NCBI RefSeq assembly: GCF_030731045.1
Contig: NZ_JAVALS010000014.1
Coordinates: forward strand, 1 to 64,000
Source of the DNA: Arthrobacter horti
Lineage (GTDB): Bacteria; Actinomycetota; Actinomycetes; Actinomycetales; Micrococcaceae
Direction: 5' to 3'
Length of the DNA: 64,000 nt
Under the pieces are notes generated by a model that was not told the DNA's origin, did not search any database, and was given only the letters and a program-made list of their open reading frames with translations. Numbering within the stretch: the stretch's first letter is position 1; each line of letters starts with the position of its first letter. This document shows positions 25,321-36,858 of this stretch, in pieces. Both the position numbers and the translations under genes were made by a program.

Positions 25321-26016
25321 GTGCGTTTGGTGATTGCTCAGTGTTCCGTGGACTATGTCGGCCGGCTCAAGGCCCACCTCCCCCTGGCCAAGCGGCTGCT
25401 CATGGTGAAGGCGGACGGCTCCGTCCTGGTCCATTCGGACGGTGGCTCCTACAAGCCCCTGAACTGGATGAGCCCTCCCGCCACGGTGCGGGTGCAGGCC
25501 CCCGAGGACGCCGATCTGGAGACCGGGGTGAGCGAACAGTGGGTGGTCCAGTCCGCCAAGACCGACGACCGCCTGATCGTGAACATCCACGAGGTCTTCC
25601 ACGACACCTCGCATGACCTGGGCACGGACCCCGGCCTCATCAAGGACGGCGTGGAGGCCGATCTGCAGCGCCTGCTGGCAGAGCAGATCGAGCTGCTCGG
25701 CACCGGCTACAGCCTGATCCGCCGCGAGTACTTCACGGCGATCGGCCCCGTGGACATTCTGGCCCGCGACGCCGACGGCGCCACGGTCGCCGTCGAGCTC
25801 AAGCGCCGCGGCGACATCGACGGCGTCGAGCAGCTCACGCGCTACCTGGAACTCCTCAACCGGGACCCCGTCCTGGCCCCGGTGCGCGGCATCTTCGCAG
25901 CCCAGCAGATCAAGCCCCAGGCCCGTGTCCTCGCCCAGGACCGCGGCATCGACTGCGTCACCCTGGACTACGACGCCATGCGCGGCGTGGACGACGCGGA
26001 GAGCCGGCTGTTCTAG
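25321..26016 (+). CDS. nucS: Mismatch-specific endonuclease NucS (EndoMS)
   Basis: A 231-residue enzyme of the NucS/EndoMS family, which cuts mismatched DNA and provides mismatch repair in actinobacteria lacking MutS/MutL. The N-terminal DNA-binding half begins [20 protein letters not shown]. The C-terminal RecB-like nuclease has GPVDILARD and [17 protein letters not shown] with the catalytic Asp, Glu and Lys. The chain ends in SRLF, a plausible sliding-clamp contact. The GTG start is set by the leaderless promoter and matches the family N-terminus. No mutS or mutL is in the window. Confidence 0.94.
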   Translation: MRLVIAQCSVDYVGRLKAHLPLAKRLLMVKADGSVLVHSDGGSYKPLNWMSPPATVRVQAPEDADLETGVSEQWVVQSAKTDDRLIVNIHEVFHDTSHDLGTDPGLIKDGVEADLQRLLAEQIELLGTGYSLIRREYFTAIGPVDILARDADGATVAVELKRRGDIDGVEQLTRYLELLNRDPVLAPVRGIFAAQQIKPQARVLAQDRGIDCVTLDYDAMRGVDDAESRLF

Positions 26017-26050
26017 GCTTCGACCATGGGCGCACCGGGCCGCCTGCCCG

Positions 26051-26056
26051 TAGACT
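26051..26056 (+). promoter_or_regulatory. -10 box of nagA (leaderless)
   Basis: TAGACT, six bases before the ATG at 26063. Confidence 0.6.
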
Positions 26057-26062
26057 CAAGGC

Positions 26063-27295
26063 ATGTCTCTGGACCCCACCGTCTCCCCTGAGGACCACCG
26101 CACCATCCTGCGCGGACGCATCGTCTCCGACGGCGAAAGCGTCACCGACGGGCTCGTCGCCATCGCGGACGGCCGCATCGTCTATGCGGGTGCCGCATCG
26201 ACCTTCCACGAGGCCGGCTTCGACGGCGTCGAGGCCACGCCGCTCCCGGAGGACGCCGTCCTGATCCCCGGTCTGGTGGACATCCACTGCCACGGCGGCA
26301 ACGGCGGTGACTTCCCCTCCGGCCAGGAGGACTCCGCACGCACCGCCATCGACTTCCTGCACCGTGCCGGCACCACCAGCCTGCTGGCCAGCATGGTGAC
26401 GGCCTCACGTGAGGATCTGCTCAGGGGCATCGAACTGTACGTGCGGCTCAGCGAGGAAGGCCTGCTCTCCGGCATCCACCTGGAGGGCCCGTTCCTCTCC
26501 GAGGCCCGCTGCGGCGCCCAGAACCCGGCATATCTCCTGAACCCGGACCTGGAATTCGCCGAGGAACTCATCCTGGCCGCGGGCGGCCAGCTGCGCACCA
26601 TGACCTACGCGCCGGAGCTCCCGGGTGCCGCCGAACTCGTGGACCTGCTCACCATGCACGGCGTGGTGCCGTCCCTCGGCCACACCGATTCGGATGACGC
26701 CACGGCCGCCGCGTCCCTGGCCGCCGCACGCGACGGTCTCTCCGAGGGAGGCTTCGACGGCTCGGCGAGCCGTCCCACGGTCACGCATCTGTTCAACGGC
26801 ATGCCGCCCATCCACCACCGCTCCCCCGGCCCCATCACGGCGTGCCTCCGCGCCGCCCAGGCAGGCCAGGCCGCCGTCGAACTCATCGCCGACAACACCC
26901 ACCTGGACCCCCGCACAACGCTCACGGTCTTCACCCTGGTGGGCGCCGCGAACGTCCTGCTGGTCACCGACTCCATGGCGGCCGCGGGGCTGAGCGACGG
27001 GCGCTACATGCTGGGCCCCTCCCCGGTGACCGTCGACGGCGGCGTCGCCACCCTGGACGCCACCGGATCCATCGCGGGCGGCACGGCCACCCTCCTGCAG
27101 GTGGTGCAGCGCACCGTCGCCGCAGGGGTCTCCCTGGAGGACGCGGTCCGCTCCGCGACCGCGGTCCCCGCCGACGTCCTCGGCCTGGACGACGAGGTGG
27201 GCAGCCTCCGCCGCGGCCTGCGCGCCGACGTCGTGGTGCTCGACGCCGGCCTGCAGCTGGCGCGCGTCATGCGAGAGGGCCGCTGGCTCGTCTGA
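26063..27295 (+). CDS. nagA: N-acetylglucosamine-6-phosphate deacetylase
   Basis: A 410-residue amidohydrolase that deacetylates GlcNAc-6-phosphate, feeding NagB and wall recycling. Metal and substrate motifs are DIHCHGG, EGPFLSEARCGAQNP with the metal-binding Glu, SLGHTDSDD, THLFNGMPPIHHR, and the catalytic Asp in TDSMAAAG. The start is fixed by a -10 box six bases upstream. It is a single-gene unit that ends 10 bases before a large palindrome, and is convergent with DUF2550. Confidence 0.94.
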   Translation: MSLDPTVSPEDHRTILRGRIVSDGESVTDGLVAIADGRIVYAGAASTFHEAGFDGVEATPLPEDAVLIPGLVDIHCHGGNGGDFPSGQEDSARTAIDFLHRAGTTSLLASMVTASREDLLRGIELYVRLSEEGLLSGIHLEGPFLSEARCGAQNPAYLLNPDLEFAEELILAAGGQLRTMTYAPELPGAAELVDLLTMHGVVPSLGHTDSDDATAAASLAAARDGLSEGGFDGSASRPTVTHLFNGMPPIHHRSPGPITACLRAAQAGQAAVELIADNTHLDPRTTLTVFTLVGAANVLLVTDSMAAAGLSDGRYMLGPSPVTVDGGVATLDATGSIAGGTATLLQVVQRTVAAGVSLEDAVRSATAVPADVLGLDDEVGSLRRGLRADVVVLDAGLQLARVMREGRWLV

Positions 27296-27305
27296 GCCGC
27301 CTTAA

Positions 27306-27370
27306 CCAACTGGTCGGGTCTATCTGTCGCTTTGAGTAGTTCAAGGCGACAGATAGACCCGACCAGTTGG
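27306..27370. repeat. 65-base palindrome, copy B
   Basis: A perfect 25-bp stem (27306-27330 with 27346-27370) around a 15-base loop, between the convergent nagA and DUF2550 ends. It matches copy A at 6792-6856 over its whole length. The few differences within the stem occur as compensating pairs. Confidence 0.85.
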
Positions 27371-27382
27371 AAAAGCCGTGCA

Positions 27383-27814
27383 TCAGTCCAGGCGGTTCAG
27401 CCCGGGCCGCGGCCCCGCCTCCAGCCAGGAGGACAGGCCCGTGTACTCATCGAAGCGCATGGCGAGCAGCAGTTCCTCGCCCGCGTAGTTCAGCTCCACC
27501 ACCACGGTGCCGGGCTGGATCCGGGACGCTTCCCCCTCGCGGGGTTCACGGCGCTGGATGAGCTCCAGCTTGTTCCGCTCGAAGCTGTAGCGCGGTGTGG
27601 GGCTCAGGGAGAACATCCTGAACCATTCCAGCTCCGCCCCCTGGAAACGACAAACCCCCATCTGCCACTGGCCGGTGGCCAGGCAGATGGAGGCGTCGAT
27701 GGTGCCCAGGGCGCGCCGCAGATTGATGCGGCGCACCCCCACCAGGCACAGGGCACCGAGGATGATCACAACGATCGCTGCGATGCCCAGGGTGACGACT
27801 ACGGAATCGCCCAT
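27383..27814 (-). CDS. DUF2550 family membrane-anchored protein
   Basis: A 143-residue protein with one N-terminal transmembrane helix (residues about 7-27) and a cytoplasmic or peripheral beta-rich domain containing GTIDASICLATGQWQMGVCRF. It belongs to the actinobacterial DUF2550 family, always found just after atpC (Rv1312 in M. tuberculosis). The 21-base gap to atpC suggests it is the last gene of the ATP synthase operon. Its function is unknown; the constant position hints at a link with the synthase or the neighbouring wall genes. Confidence 0.85.
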   Translation of the reverse strand: MGDSVVVTLGIAAIVVIILGALCLVGVRRINLRRALGTIDASICLATGQWQMGVCRFQGAELEWFRMFSLSPTPRYSFERNKLELIQRREPREGEASRIQPGTVVVELNYAGEELLLAMRFDEYTGLSSWLEAGPRPGLNRLD

Positions 27815-27835
27815 CTGGCGCGGACTGCTCGAGCC

Positions 27836-28111
27836 CTACGCCGCGACGGAATCGTTCAGCTGAGCATTGTCAGCCACGATCACCACTCGGTCATTGTCCA
27901 CGGAGAAGAAGCCACCGTCCACGGTCACGTGGATACGGGTGCCCGTCACCGGCTCGATGGACAGCTCCCCCTCGGCCAGGATCGCCAGGAGCGGCGAGTG
28001 GCCGGGGAGGACGCCGATGGCTCCATCGCTGGTGCGGGCGTTGACCACCTTGGCCGCGCCGGACCACACGAAGTGGTCCGCCGCCACGATCTCAACGTCC
28101 AGTTCAGCCAT
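27836..28111 (-). CDS. atpC: ATP synthase epsilon subunit
   Basis: A 91-residue epsilon subunit of F1, made of the N-terminal beta sandwich (LDVEIVAADHFVWSGAAKVV, GVLPGHSPLLAIL) with almost no C-terminal helical hairpin. Short epsilon subunits of this kind are usual in actinobacteria and imply that epsilon-mediated inhibition of hydrolysis is weak or different. It begins two bases after the atpD stop. Confidence 0.95.
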   Translation of the reverse strand: MAELDVEIVAADHFVWSGAAKVVNARTSDGAIGVLPGHSPLLAILAEGELSIEPVTGTRIHVTVDGGFFSVDNDRVVIVADNAQLNDSVAA

Positions 28112-28113
28112 GA

Positions 28114-29652
<1,539 letters not shown>

Positions 29653-30543
29653 TCAGGACGCGAGGGCGTCCGCACCTGCCACGATCTCGGTGAGCTCCTG
29701 CGTGATCTCGGCCTGACGGGCCGTGTTGCGCAGTCGCGTGTACTTCTTGATCAGCTCGGTCGCGTTGTCGCCTGCCGACTTCATGGCACGCTGGCGGGCG
29801 GCCAGCTCGGAGGCGGCTGCCTGCAGCATCGCCGCGAAGATGCGGGATTCGATGTAGCGCGGCAGCAGAGCGTCCAGCACCTGCTCGGTCTCCGGCTCGA
29901 ACTCGTAGAGCGGCAGCAGCTCCGTCGCCGGAGTCTCCTCCTCTTCCACGACCTCCAGCGGGAGGAGACGGACCACGGTGGGCTCCTGCGTCACCATGGA
30001 CTTGAAGCGCGTGTACACGACGTGGATCTCCTCCACACCGCCCTCCGCGAAGTCCGTGGCGAAGTCCTCGAGGATGACCTTGCTGATCTCCTGAGCGGTG
30101 GAGTACTCCGGAGCATCGGTGCCGCCGGTCCACACTCGGGTGTAAGCGCGGGAACGGAAGTCGAAGTAGGCCTGTGCCTTGCGACCCACCAGGTAGGTCT
30201 TGACTTCCTTGCCTTCGCTGTGGAGCAGCTCGATCAGGCCTTCGGCCTGCTTGAGCACGCTCGCCGAGTAGGAACCCGCGAGGCCACGGTCGGCCGTCAT
30301 GACGACGACGGCGGCGCGGCGCACCTGGGTGGGCTCGGTGGTCAGCGGGTGATCCACCTGGCTCTGGCTGGCGACGGCAGAAACGGCACGGGTGATGGCG
30401 TGGGCGTACGGCTGCGATGCAGCCACACGAGCGCGCGCCTTACCGATGCGAGAGGTGGCGATCAGCTCCATCGCCTTGAAGATCTTGCGCATCGACGTGG
30501 TCGAGGCGATCTTCTGGCGGTAGACCCGGATCTGGGCTCCCAT
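29653..30543 (-). CDS. atpG: ATP synthase gamma subunit
   Basis: A 296-residue central-stalk subunit with the N-terminal helix [20 protein letters not shown] region and the C-terminal [21 protein letters not shown] helix that form the rotor coiled coil. ADRGLAGSY is the family motif in the Rossmann-like middle. The ATG has AAAGGA eight bases before it. A strong hairpin separates it from atpA. Confidence 0.96.
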   Translation of the reverse strand: MGAQIRVYRQKIASTTSMRKIFKAMELIATSRIGKARARVAASQPYAHAITRAVSAVASQSQVDHPLTTEPTQVRRAAVVVMTADRGLAGSYSASVLKQAEGLIELLHSEGKEVKTYLVGRKAQAYFDFRSRAYTRVWTGGTDAPEYSTAQEISKVILEDFATDFAEGGVEEIHVVYTRFKSMVTQEPTVVRLLPLEVVEEEETPATELLPLYEFEPETEQVLDALLPRYIESRIFAAMLQAAASELAARQRAMKSAGDNATELIKKYTRLRNTARQAEITQELTEIVAGADALAS

Positions 30544-30587
30544 ACTTGTCCTTTCTTAGGATCTTGCGGATCCACGGCTCCGGTGCG

Positions 30588-30627
30588 GTGATCCGGGGCC
30601 GTCCGTCACCGGACGGCCCCGGATCAT
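30588..30627 (-). ncRNA. Intercistronic hairpin with GNRA-type loop between atpA and atpG
   Basis: A perfect 17-bp stem plus a closing G-U pair (30588-30605 with 30610-30627) and a GTGA tetraloop on the minus strand, beginning six bases after the atpA stop. It has no T tract and lies inside an operon, so an RNA-stability, processing or partial-termination role is likelier than full termination. Confidence 0.7.
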
Positions 30628-30633
30628 GCGCCT

Positions 30634-32271
30634 TTAGCGCTTCTGCTTGACGATCTTTTCCTGGTCCACGGACTCGCCCGAGATGGCCTCGTGCTCTTCG
30701 TGGCCGGCGCCGACCAGACGGCTGTCGCCCTCGCCGAAGAAGCCCTTCTTGAAGTCGGTGATGGCCGTCTTCAGAGCCTCGACGGTGTCGTTCTCCAGCA
30801 GGTTGGTCTGACCGATCGTGGTCAGGATGGAGGACTTGTGACGCAGGTGCTCCAGGAACTCGGCCTCGAAGCGGTTGATGTCCTCAACCGGAACGTCGTC
30901 CAGGTAGCCGTTGGTGCCGGCCCAGATCGAGACGACCTGGTCCTCCACCGGGAACGGCTGGTACTGGCCCTGCTTCAGCAGCTCCATGAGGCGGGCACCA
31001 CGGGTCAGCTGCTGGCGGGAAGCCGCATCCAGGTCGGAGGCGAACATGGCGAACGCCTGCATGTCGCGGTACTGGGCCAGGTCCAGCTTCAAGGTGCCGG
31101 AGACCTTCTTCATGGCCTTGACCTGAGCGGAACCACCCACGCGGGACACCGAGATGCCCACGTCGACGGCCGGACGCTGGTTGGCGTTGAAGAGGTCCGA
31201 CTGCAGGAAGATCTGGCCGTCGGTGATGGAGATGACGTTCGTCGGGATGTAGGCCGAGACGTCGTTGGCCTTGGTCTCGATGATCGGCAGACCGGTCATG
31301 GAACCGGCACCCAGCTCATCGGAGAGCTTGGCACAACGCTCCAGGAGGCGGGAGTGCAGGTAGAACACGTCACCCGGGTAGGCTTCACGTCCCGGCGGGC
31401 GGCGGAGGAGCAGGGACACTGCACGGTAGGCCTCGGCCTGCTTGGACAGGTCATCGAAGATGATGAGGACGTGCTTGCCGCCGTACATCCAGTGCTGGCC
31501 GATCGCGGAGCCCGCGTACGGTGCCAGGTACTTGAAGCCGGCCGGATCGGAAGCCGGGGAGGCCACGATCGTGGTGTACTCCAGGGCGCCCTTCTCCTCG
31601 AGGGTCTGGCGCACGGCCGCGATGGTGGACGCCTTCTGACCGATGGCGACATAGATGCAGCGGACCTGCTTGGTGACGTCGCCGGACTCCCAGTTGGCCT
31701 TCTGGTTGATGATGGTGTCCACCGCGATGGCGGTCTTACCCGTCTGGCGGTCACCGATGATCAGCTGACGCTGGCCACGGCCGATCGGGATCATGGCGTC
31801 GATGGCCTTCAGGCCGGTCTGCATCGGCTCGTGGACCGACTTGCGCTGGGTCACGCCCGGCGCCTGCAGCTCGAGGGCACGGGTGCCCTCGGACCTGATC
31901 TCGCCCAGATCGTCGATGGGCTGGCCCAGCGGATCCACGACGCGGCCGAGGAAGCCGTCGCCCACCGGCACGGAAAGGATCTGGCCGGTGCGGTGCACTT
32001 CCTGGCCCTCTTCGATGCCGGTGAAGTCACCGAGCACGATCACACCGATCTCGCGGACGTCAAGGTTCTGGGCCAGGCCCAGAGTGCCGTCCTCGAAGCG
32101 AAGCAGCTCGTTCGCCATGACGGAGGGAAGACCCTCGACACGGGCGATACCGTCGCTGGCGGCGGTCACGCGACCGACCTCGACACGCTCGGCGTTGCCG
32201 GGCTCGTACGATGCCGCGAAGTCGTTCAAGGCATTGCGGACGTCGTCGGCGTTGATGGTCAATTCGGCCAT
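30634..32271 (-). CDS. atpA: ATP synthase alpha subunit
   Basis: A 545-residue non-catalytic F1 subunit with Walker [12 protein letters not shown] and the conserved [13 protein letters not shown] segment carrying the structural Arg. The start ATG at 32271 ([10 protein letters not shown]) with AGGGA upstream matches relatives; the longer open frame extends into the preceding gap. The C-terminal tail ([19 protein letters not shown]) is longer than in E. coli, as is usual in actinobacteria. Such tails limit ATP hydrolysis in mycobacteria, and the same may apply here. Confidence 0.97.
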   Translation of the reverse strand: MAELTINADDVRNALNDFAASYEPGNAERVEVGRVTAASDGIARVEGLPSVMANELLRFEDGTLGLAQNLDVREIGVIVLGDFTGIEEGQEVHRTGQILSVPVGDGFLGRVVDPLGQPIDDLGEIRSEGTRALELQAPGVTQRKSVHEPMQTGLKAIDAMIPIGRGQRQLIIGDRQTGKTAIAVDTIINQKANWESGDVTKQVRCIYVAIGQKASTIAAVRQTLEEKGALEYTTIVASPASDPAGFKYLAPYAGSAIGQHWMYGGKHVLIIFDDLSKQAEAYRAVSLLLRRPPGREAYPGDVFYLHSRLLERCAKLSDELGAGSMTGLPIIETKANDVSAYIPTNVISITDGQIFLQSDLFNANQRPAVDVGISVSRVGGSAQVKAMKKVSGTLKLDLAQYRDMQAFAMFASDLDAASRQQLTRGARLMELLKQGQYQPFPVEDQVVSIWAGTNGYLDDVPVEDINRFEAEFLEHLRHKSSILTTIGQTNLLENDTVEALKTAITDFKKGFFGEGDSRLVGAGHEEHEAISGESVDQEKIVKQKR

Positions 32272-32339
32272 CTGCAGTCCCTGCTCTCCTGTTTCGTGAT
32301 CATCGCTGCTCACGATGACCTGGTGTTCTGTGAAAAGTT

Positions 32340-32363
32340 GCTTGCCTGGCTCAGCTGGCAAGC
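32340..32363 (-). terminator. Hairpin across the atpH stop codon
   Basis: GCTTGCC/GGCAAGC arms (32340-32346 and 32357-32363) with a 10-base loop overlap the atpH stop and are followed on the minus strand by AACTTTTC. It could partly attenuate transcription before atpA. Confidence 0.35.
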
Positions 32364-33177
32364 TTGCGGCGCAGTTCGCCGAGTTTGGTCAGCACGGAAG
32401 CGTCAACCACTTCGTCCCCGACCTTGACGCGGATGCCGCCGATGAGCGTGGGCTCCACGGCGACGTTGACCTTCAAGTCCCGGCCGTAAAGCGCGTTCAG
32501 GCCCGCCTGCAGGCGGTTGAACTGCTCACCGGTGAGGGCACGGGTCACTTCCGCCGTGGCGATCCAGCGCTCCTGGCGCTTGGCTGCCAACTCTGCGAAG
32601 CGTTCCACCAGCTTGACCGGCTTGACGCCACGCGGGGCGACGACGGCCTGACGGATGAGAAGCTGTGCCTCTTCGCTCGCGTTCGGGACGAGCTTGAGGG
32701 CAAGCTCGGCTTTCCTCTGCGGGTCAGCTGCCGGATCCACGAGCGCGCTCTGCAGCTCGTGGCTCGAGGCGACCACCGTGTTGAAGGCGAACAGATCGTT
32801 CTCCAGGGTCTCGAGCCCGGATGCGCCGCCGCCGGCGGCAGCACCCTTGGACTCTGCGACGGCGATCGCCACGGTGGCGGCAATGGTTTCGAGCGCATCG
32901 CCGATGTCACGGGCGTCGGCCCAGCGAGAGGCCGCCAGCGAGGCGGCGATCTGCTCGGCGTCGGCCGAAACCTTGCCGGCCAGGATTCCGCGGATCAGTC
33001 CGGACTTCTCCTCCGCCGTGCGGGAAGGATCGGTCAGGGCCCGGCGCAGACCGGCAGAGCCGTCAAGCGTCCCGAGGATTCCGAAAAGCTCGTTTGCCAG
33101 GGACAGCGGAGCAGTGGAGAGCCGGGGCTCGACCTCTGCCAGCGCCGCCTTCAGCGATTCGCTCGATACACCTGCCA

Positions 33178-33178
<1 letters not shown>
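32351..33178 (-). CDS. atpH: ATP synthase delta subunit
   Basis: A 275-residue OSCP-type delta subunit joining the b stalk to F1. It is about 100 residues longer than E. coli delta (177). Internal sequence shows a helical N-terminal domain and the C-terminal [21 protein letters not shown] signature. Such long deltas are usual in Micrococcaceae. Its start overlaps the atpF stop by one base (TAATG), indicating coupled translation. Confidence 0.95.
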
Positions 33179-33744
<566 letters not shown>

Positions 33745-33778
33745 CTACTCGTAACTGGTTTGGCGTTGGGCTGAAGGT

Positions 33779-33997
33779 TTACTTCAGAACGAACGCGAAG
33801 ACCAGGCCGAGGATGGCGAGAGCTTCGGTCAGGGCCAGGCCGAGGAACGCGATCGGCTGCAGCACGCGCTGAGCCTCCGGCTGACGAGCCACACCGTTGA
33901 TGTAGGCCGCGAAGACGAGACCCACACCGATACCACCGCCGATGGCGGACAGGCCGTAGCCGATGAGGTTAAGGGAGCCGTTGATGTCGCCGTTCAT
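33779..33997 (-). CDS. atpE: ATP synthase c subunit
   Basis: A 72-residue hairpin of two transmembrane helices forming the proton-driven rotor ring. The Gly-rich first helix ([16 protein letters not shown]), polar loop ARQPEAQ, and the ion-binding Glu in ALTEALAI are clear. No Na+-type ligand set is evident, so proton coupling is expected. The ATG follows AAAGGAAAACC. Confidence 0.97.
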   Translation of the reverse strand: MNGDINGSLNLIGYGLSAIGGGIGVGLVFAAYINGVARQPEAQRVLQPIAFLGLALTEALAILGLVFAFVLK

Positions 33998-34075
33998 GGT
34001 TTTCCTTTCAGTCGCCGCGGAGCGGCTGTTACGGGGTTGCGCTTTCCCCGAGAGGGGAACTCGTGGAAAAAGTCT

Positions 34076-34876
34076 TTAGTGGCTGTCCGCGTGGAGAGCG
34101 CCCTCAATGTAGATGGCGGTCAGCAGCGTGAACACGTAGGCCTGCAGGACCATGATCAGGGCCTCCAGCATGTACATCGCCACGGCGCCGGCCAGGACCA
34201 GGACCGAGGTGCCCTTGAGCAGCCAGTTCTCCTGCGCGAGCAGGAAGTCGATGCCGGAGCCGGCGATCATGACGATGAGGTGGCCGGCCAGCATGGTCGC
34301 GAACAGACGGAGGCTGTGCGTGACGGGACGGACCACGAAGTTGGAGATGATCTCGATCGGGATGACGATCGGCAGGATGTACCACGGCACGCCGGACGGA
34401 ACCACGGCGAGCTTGAAGTACTTCAGGCCGTTCTTCTTGACGCCGATCACGATCCAGGTGAAGTAGACCAGTGCCGCCAGCACGTAGGCGCCGCCCACGT
34501 GGGAGAAGGACGGGAGCTGGAGCACCGGGACGGCGCCGTAGATGTTGTTCACCAGGATGAAGAAGAAGAGGCTGAACAGCAGCGGGACGTACTTGATGAA
34601 GTCGTTGCCGCCGATGATGTCCTTGGCGATGCCGTTACGGACGAAGCCGTAGGCGGACTCACCGGCGAACTGGAGCTTGCCCGGGACGAGCTGGCCCTTG
34701 CGGGCCGCTGCCACGAAGAAGGCCGCAATGATGACCACGGAGAGGATCACCAGGAGCATCTGCTTGGAGAAGCCGTCCGCTGCACCCCAGGGCAGGATCG
34801 CCGGGAGATGCATTTCTTCAATACCAGGCGGGTTGAAAGAACCCGAGTCCTGAGCGGGGAGCGTAAGCGCGAACAA
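34076..34876 (-). CDS. atpB: ATP synthase a subunit
   Basis: A 266-residue membrane subunit that forms the proton channel with the c ring; the essential Arg lies in HSLRLFATMLAGHL. I chose a TTG start at 34876 because AGAGAGGA lies six bases upstream and the resulting LFALTLPAQ start matches relatives. The ATG at 34903 has no ribosome site and adds nine residues. The N-terminal outside segment contains GIEEMHLPAILPWG. Confidence 0.93.
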   Translation of the reverse strand: MFALTLPAQDSGSFNPPGIEEMHLPAILPWGAADGFSKQMLLVILSVVIIAAFFVAAARKGQLVPGKLQFAGESAYGFVRNGIAKDIIGGNDFIKYVPLLFSLFFFILVNNIYGAVPVLQLPSFSHVGGAYVLAALVYFTWIVIGVKKNGLKYFKLAVVPSGVPWYILPIVIPIEIISNFVVRPVTHSLRLFATMLAGHLIVMIAGSGIDFLLAQENWLLKGTSVLVLAGAVAMYMLEALIMVLQAYVFTLLTAIYIEGALHADSH

Positions 34877-34960
34877 CGCGTTTCCTCTCTGCAGTGTGTC
34901 CATCGTTGGGCATATGGCTGGGGCGTCAACGCTCGGCGAGCGGCTCTCCCCCATGTGAAA

Positions 34961-35236
34961 TTATTCTGAAGGCTTGCGGGGTTTCCCGGGGTTCTCAGCC
35001 TGGTGTTTGAAGAAGCCGTGCTTCTGGGCGAGATAAAAACCACCACTGGCACCGAGTAGTGCTCCGGCGAGTACCAGCCAGTGGGTTCCCCACAGTGAAT
35101 CCAGTCCCCACCCTATCAAACTCCAGACCAGGATTCCGCCGATGATGTAGCTGAAAACAGCCATCCCCGCGTTATATCCGCCATCCCCGGATTCTTCCGG
35201 TTCGGCACCGGTCCGCCGGCGCGGTTCTTTTGCCAC
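34961..35236 (-). CDS. atpZ: AtpZ/AtpI-type small membrane protein
   Basis: A 91-residue protein with a charged N-terminus and two transmembrane helices (FSYIIGGILVWSLIGWGLD; VLAGALLGASGGFYLA), typical of the AtpZ family encoded ahead of atpB. Members help assemble the c ring or take part in Mg/Ca transport with AtpI. The GTG at 35236 starts one base after the previous stop and has AAGGGCG upstream; the longer frame overlaps the preceding gene and is rejected. Confidence 0.85.
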   Translation of the reverse strand: MAKEPRRRTGAEPEESGDGGYNAGMAVFSYIIGGILVWSLIGWGLDSLWGTHWLVLAGALLGASGGFYLAQKHGFFKHQAENPGKPRKPSE

Positions 35237-35237
35237 G

Positions 35238-35741
35238 TCAGCGCCCTTCTTCCCGGTCCGTACGGTCGTCACGGGCCTGTTCCGGCGCATGGAACACCAG
35301 CAGCCGCGCCCGGGAGAAACCGTAAAGTTCAGCAATCTGCCACAGGATCACGGCGACCACCGCGGCCGTAACAAACCATCGTCCGTGCAACCAGGCCGGC
35401 GCGCCGAGGATCAGCAGCGCGACCCCGAAGACGACGACCTTGACGAAATACAGCGCGACCATCAGCCCGATGGCCCCCGAAGGGTTGTTCCGGCCCACAT
35501 AGTGGCCGGCCAGCAGCGAGATCGCGAAGAAGACCATCACCAGCGCTCCCCCGCAGAGCACGGAGAGCATTCCCAGCCCGCCGTCGAGCATTCCGGCGAC
35601 GATCGCGGTGAGCAGCACGCCCGCGGCTGAAGCCACCGAACAGAGCGCCAGGAGCCGGAGCCAGAGGGAACCGGAACCGTCCGCGGGCATCCTCAGCAGA
35701 CCCCGGGGCGCCCTGGCGGGGCGGGGTGCGGATGCAGACAT
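35238..35741 (-). CDS. atpI: ATP synthase I-like membrane protein
   Basis: A 167-residue protein with four transmembrane helices, at the position of Rv1303 as the first gene of the ATP synthase operon. AtpI proteins act as chaperones for c-ring assembly. The sequence is weakly conserved, so the name rests partly on position. A TAGAAT -10 box lies 60 bases upstream, giving a real 5' leader, in contrast to the many leaderless genes here. Confidence 0.8.
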   Translation of the reverse strand: MSASAPRPARAPRGLLRMPADGSGSLWLRLLALCSVASAAGVLLTAIVAGMLDGGLGMLSVLCGGALVMVFFAISLLAGHYVGRNNPSGAIGLMVALYFVKVVVFGVALLILGAPAWLHGRWFVTAAVVAVILWQIAELYGFSRARLLVFHAPEQARDDRTDREEGR

Positions 35742-35803
35742 GGGGAAGCCTCACGGAGTGAAAGAGCGAGTGATGCGGCGGGATCGACACCCGTCAAACT
35801 TGA

Positions 35804-35830
35804 ATTCTACACGAGATAGAACTACTCGTG
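35804..35830 (-). promoter_or_regulatory. Promoter and inverted repeat of the ATP synthase operon
   Basis: TAGAAT (minus strand, 35804-35809) is the likely -10. Directly upstream, CACGAG-9-CTCGTG (35810-35830) forms a perfect 6-bp inverted repeat between the -10 and -35 positions, placed as an operator would be. It could instead be part of a terminator for the upstream gene. Confidence 0.45.
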
Positions 35831-35850
35831 CTCCGGATCACGTCCGGCGT

Positions 35851-36858
35851 TCAGGCGGCAGGCCGGATGCGCCGTCGCTGGACCAGGGACGGCAGGGCGA
35901 GATAGAGCACCAGCGTGAGCACCGCCAGCCCCTGAGCGATCAGCGCGCCTCCCAGGGGGGCGCCCGCGGAGAGGATGCCGCAGACGCCCGTGACCGCGCT
36001 GCAGCCGCCGACGACGAGCGATACCCCCACATGGCTGAAACCGACGTCCGTCAACCGCTGGTACACGTGCTCACGGTGGGATTCGTACCACCGCTTGCCC
36101 TGACGGTAGCGGCGGACCAGGGTGTATCCCGTGTCCGCAAGGTAGATCATGAGCGGCGAGAGCAGGTACTCGATGGAGATCCCCGCGAGGAAGCCGGCCA
36201 CCGCCATCCCGGCGATGCCCCCGCCCAGCAGATAGCTGCCGACGTCGCCCAGGAAGACCTTGCCCCGCCCGAGGTTCCACGGGAGGAAGGCGGCGAAGGC
36301 GGCGGCCAGCACGGCACCGGCGACGGTCAGCCATGGCTGTCCGGCGAGGGCGCCGCCGGTGGCGTACAGGACGCCGACCACCAGACCGTGGATGCCGGAG
36401 ATGCCGTTCACCCCGTCCATGAAGTTGGCCGCGTTGATGTACCCGCTGATGGCGAGCACGCCGAGCGGAAGCCACCACCAGGCGACGTGCAGATTGGTGA
36501 TCATGGCCGCGGTCACCACGACCCCGAGCAGCAGCTGGGACCCGGCGCGCACGCGGATGGAGAGGCCGCGGATGTCCTCGATCCAGCCGAGGGCGGCGGC
36601 CGCCAGCGCGCACGCGGCGACGGCCAGGGCCAGGAAGCGGTTCCCGTGCACCGCCTGGGTCAGGACACCGGTGACGAGCCCGGCCAGCACGCCCAGGCCG
36701 GTGGCGAGGCCCATGCCGCGGAGCGTGAGCTCGGAATGGGACGAACGCGCCGTCGGGACGTCGATGACGCCGAGCCGCACCAAGAGCGGTTTGACGGCCC
36801 ACGGGGCGAGCAGCGCGACGATGAACGTCACGGCCGCGGTGAGCAGCATGGGGATCAC
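35851..36858 (-). CDS. MraY/WecA-type undecaprenyl-phosphate sugar-1-phosphate transferase
   Basis: A 335-residue polytopic enzyme that starts a lipid-linked glycan by moving a sugar-1-phosphate from a UDP-sugar onto undecaprenyl phosphate. The catalytic motifs are NAANFMDGVNGI, FLGDVGSYLLGG and the His motif SHREHVYQRL. It holds the position of Rfe (Rv1302) upstream of the ATP synthase operon. The REHVYQRL form resembles the WbpL-like branch more than classic WecA. It starts with GTG, overlapping the CapD-like gene by four bases. Confidence 0.9.
   Translation of the reverse strand: MIPMLLTAAVTFIVALLAPWAVKPLLVRLGVIDVPTARSSHSELTLRGMGLATGLGVLAGLVTGVLTQAVHGNRFLALAVAACALAAAALGWIEDIRGLSIRVRAGSQLLLGVVVTAAMITNLHVAWWWLPLGVLAISGYINAANFMDGVNGISGIHGLVVGVLYATGGALAGQPWLTVAGAVLAAAFAAFLPWNLGRGKVFLGDVGSYLLGGGIAGMAVAGFLAGISIEYLLSPLMIYLADTGYTLVRRYRQGKRWYESHREHVYQRLTDVGFSHVGVSLVVGGCSAVTGVCGILSAGAPLGGALIAQGLAVLTLVLYLALPSLVQRRRIRPAA

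Noticed and set aside
30691-32427. Plus-strand open frame of 578 codons
   Set aside because: Antisense shadow of atpA, whose protein is unmistakable.
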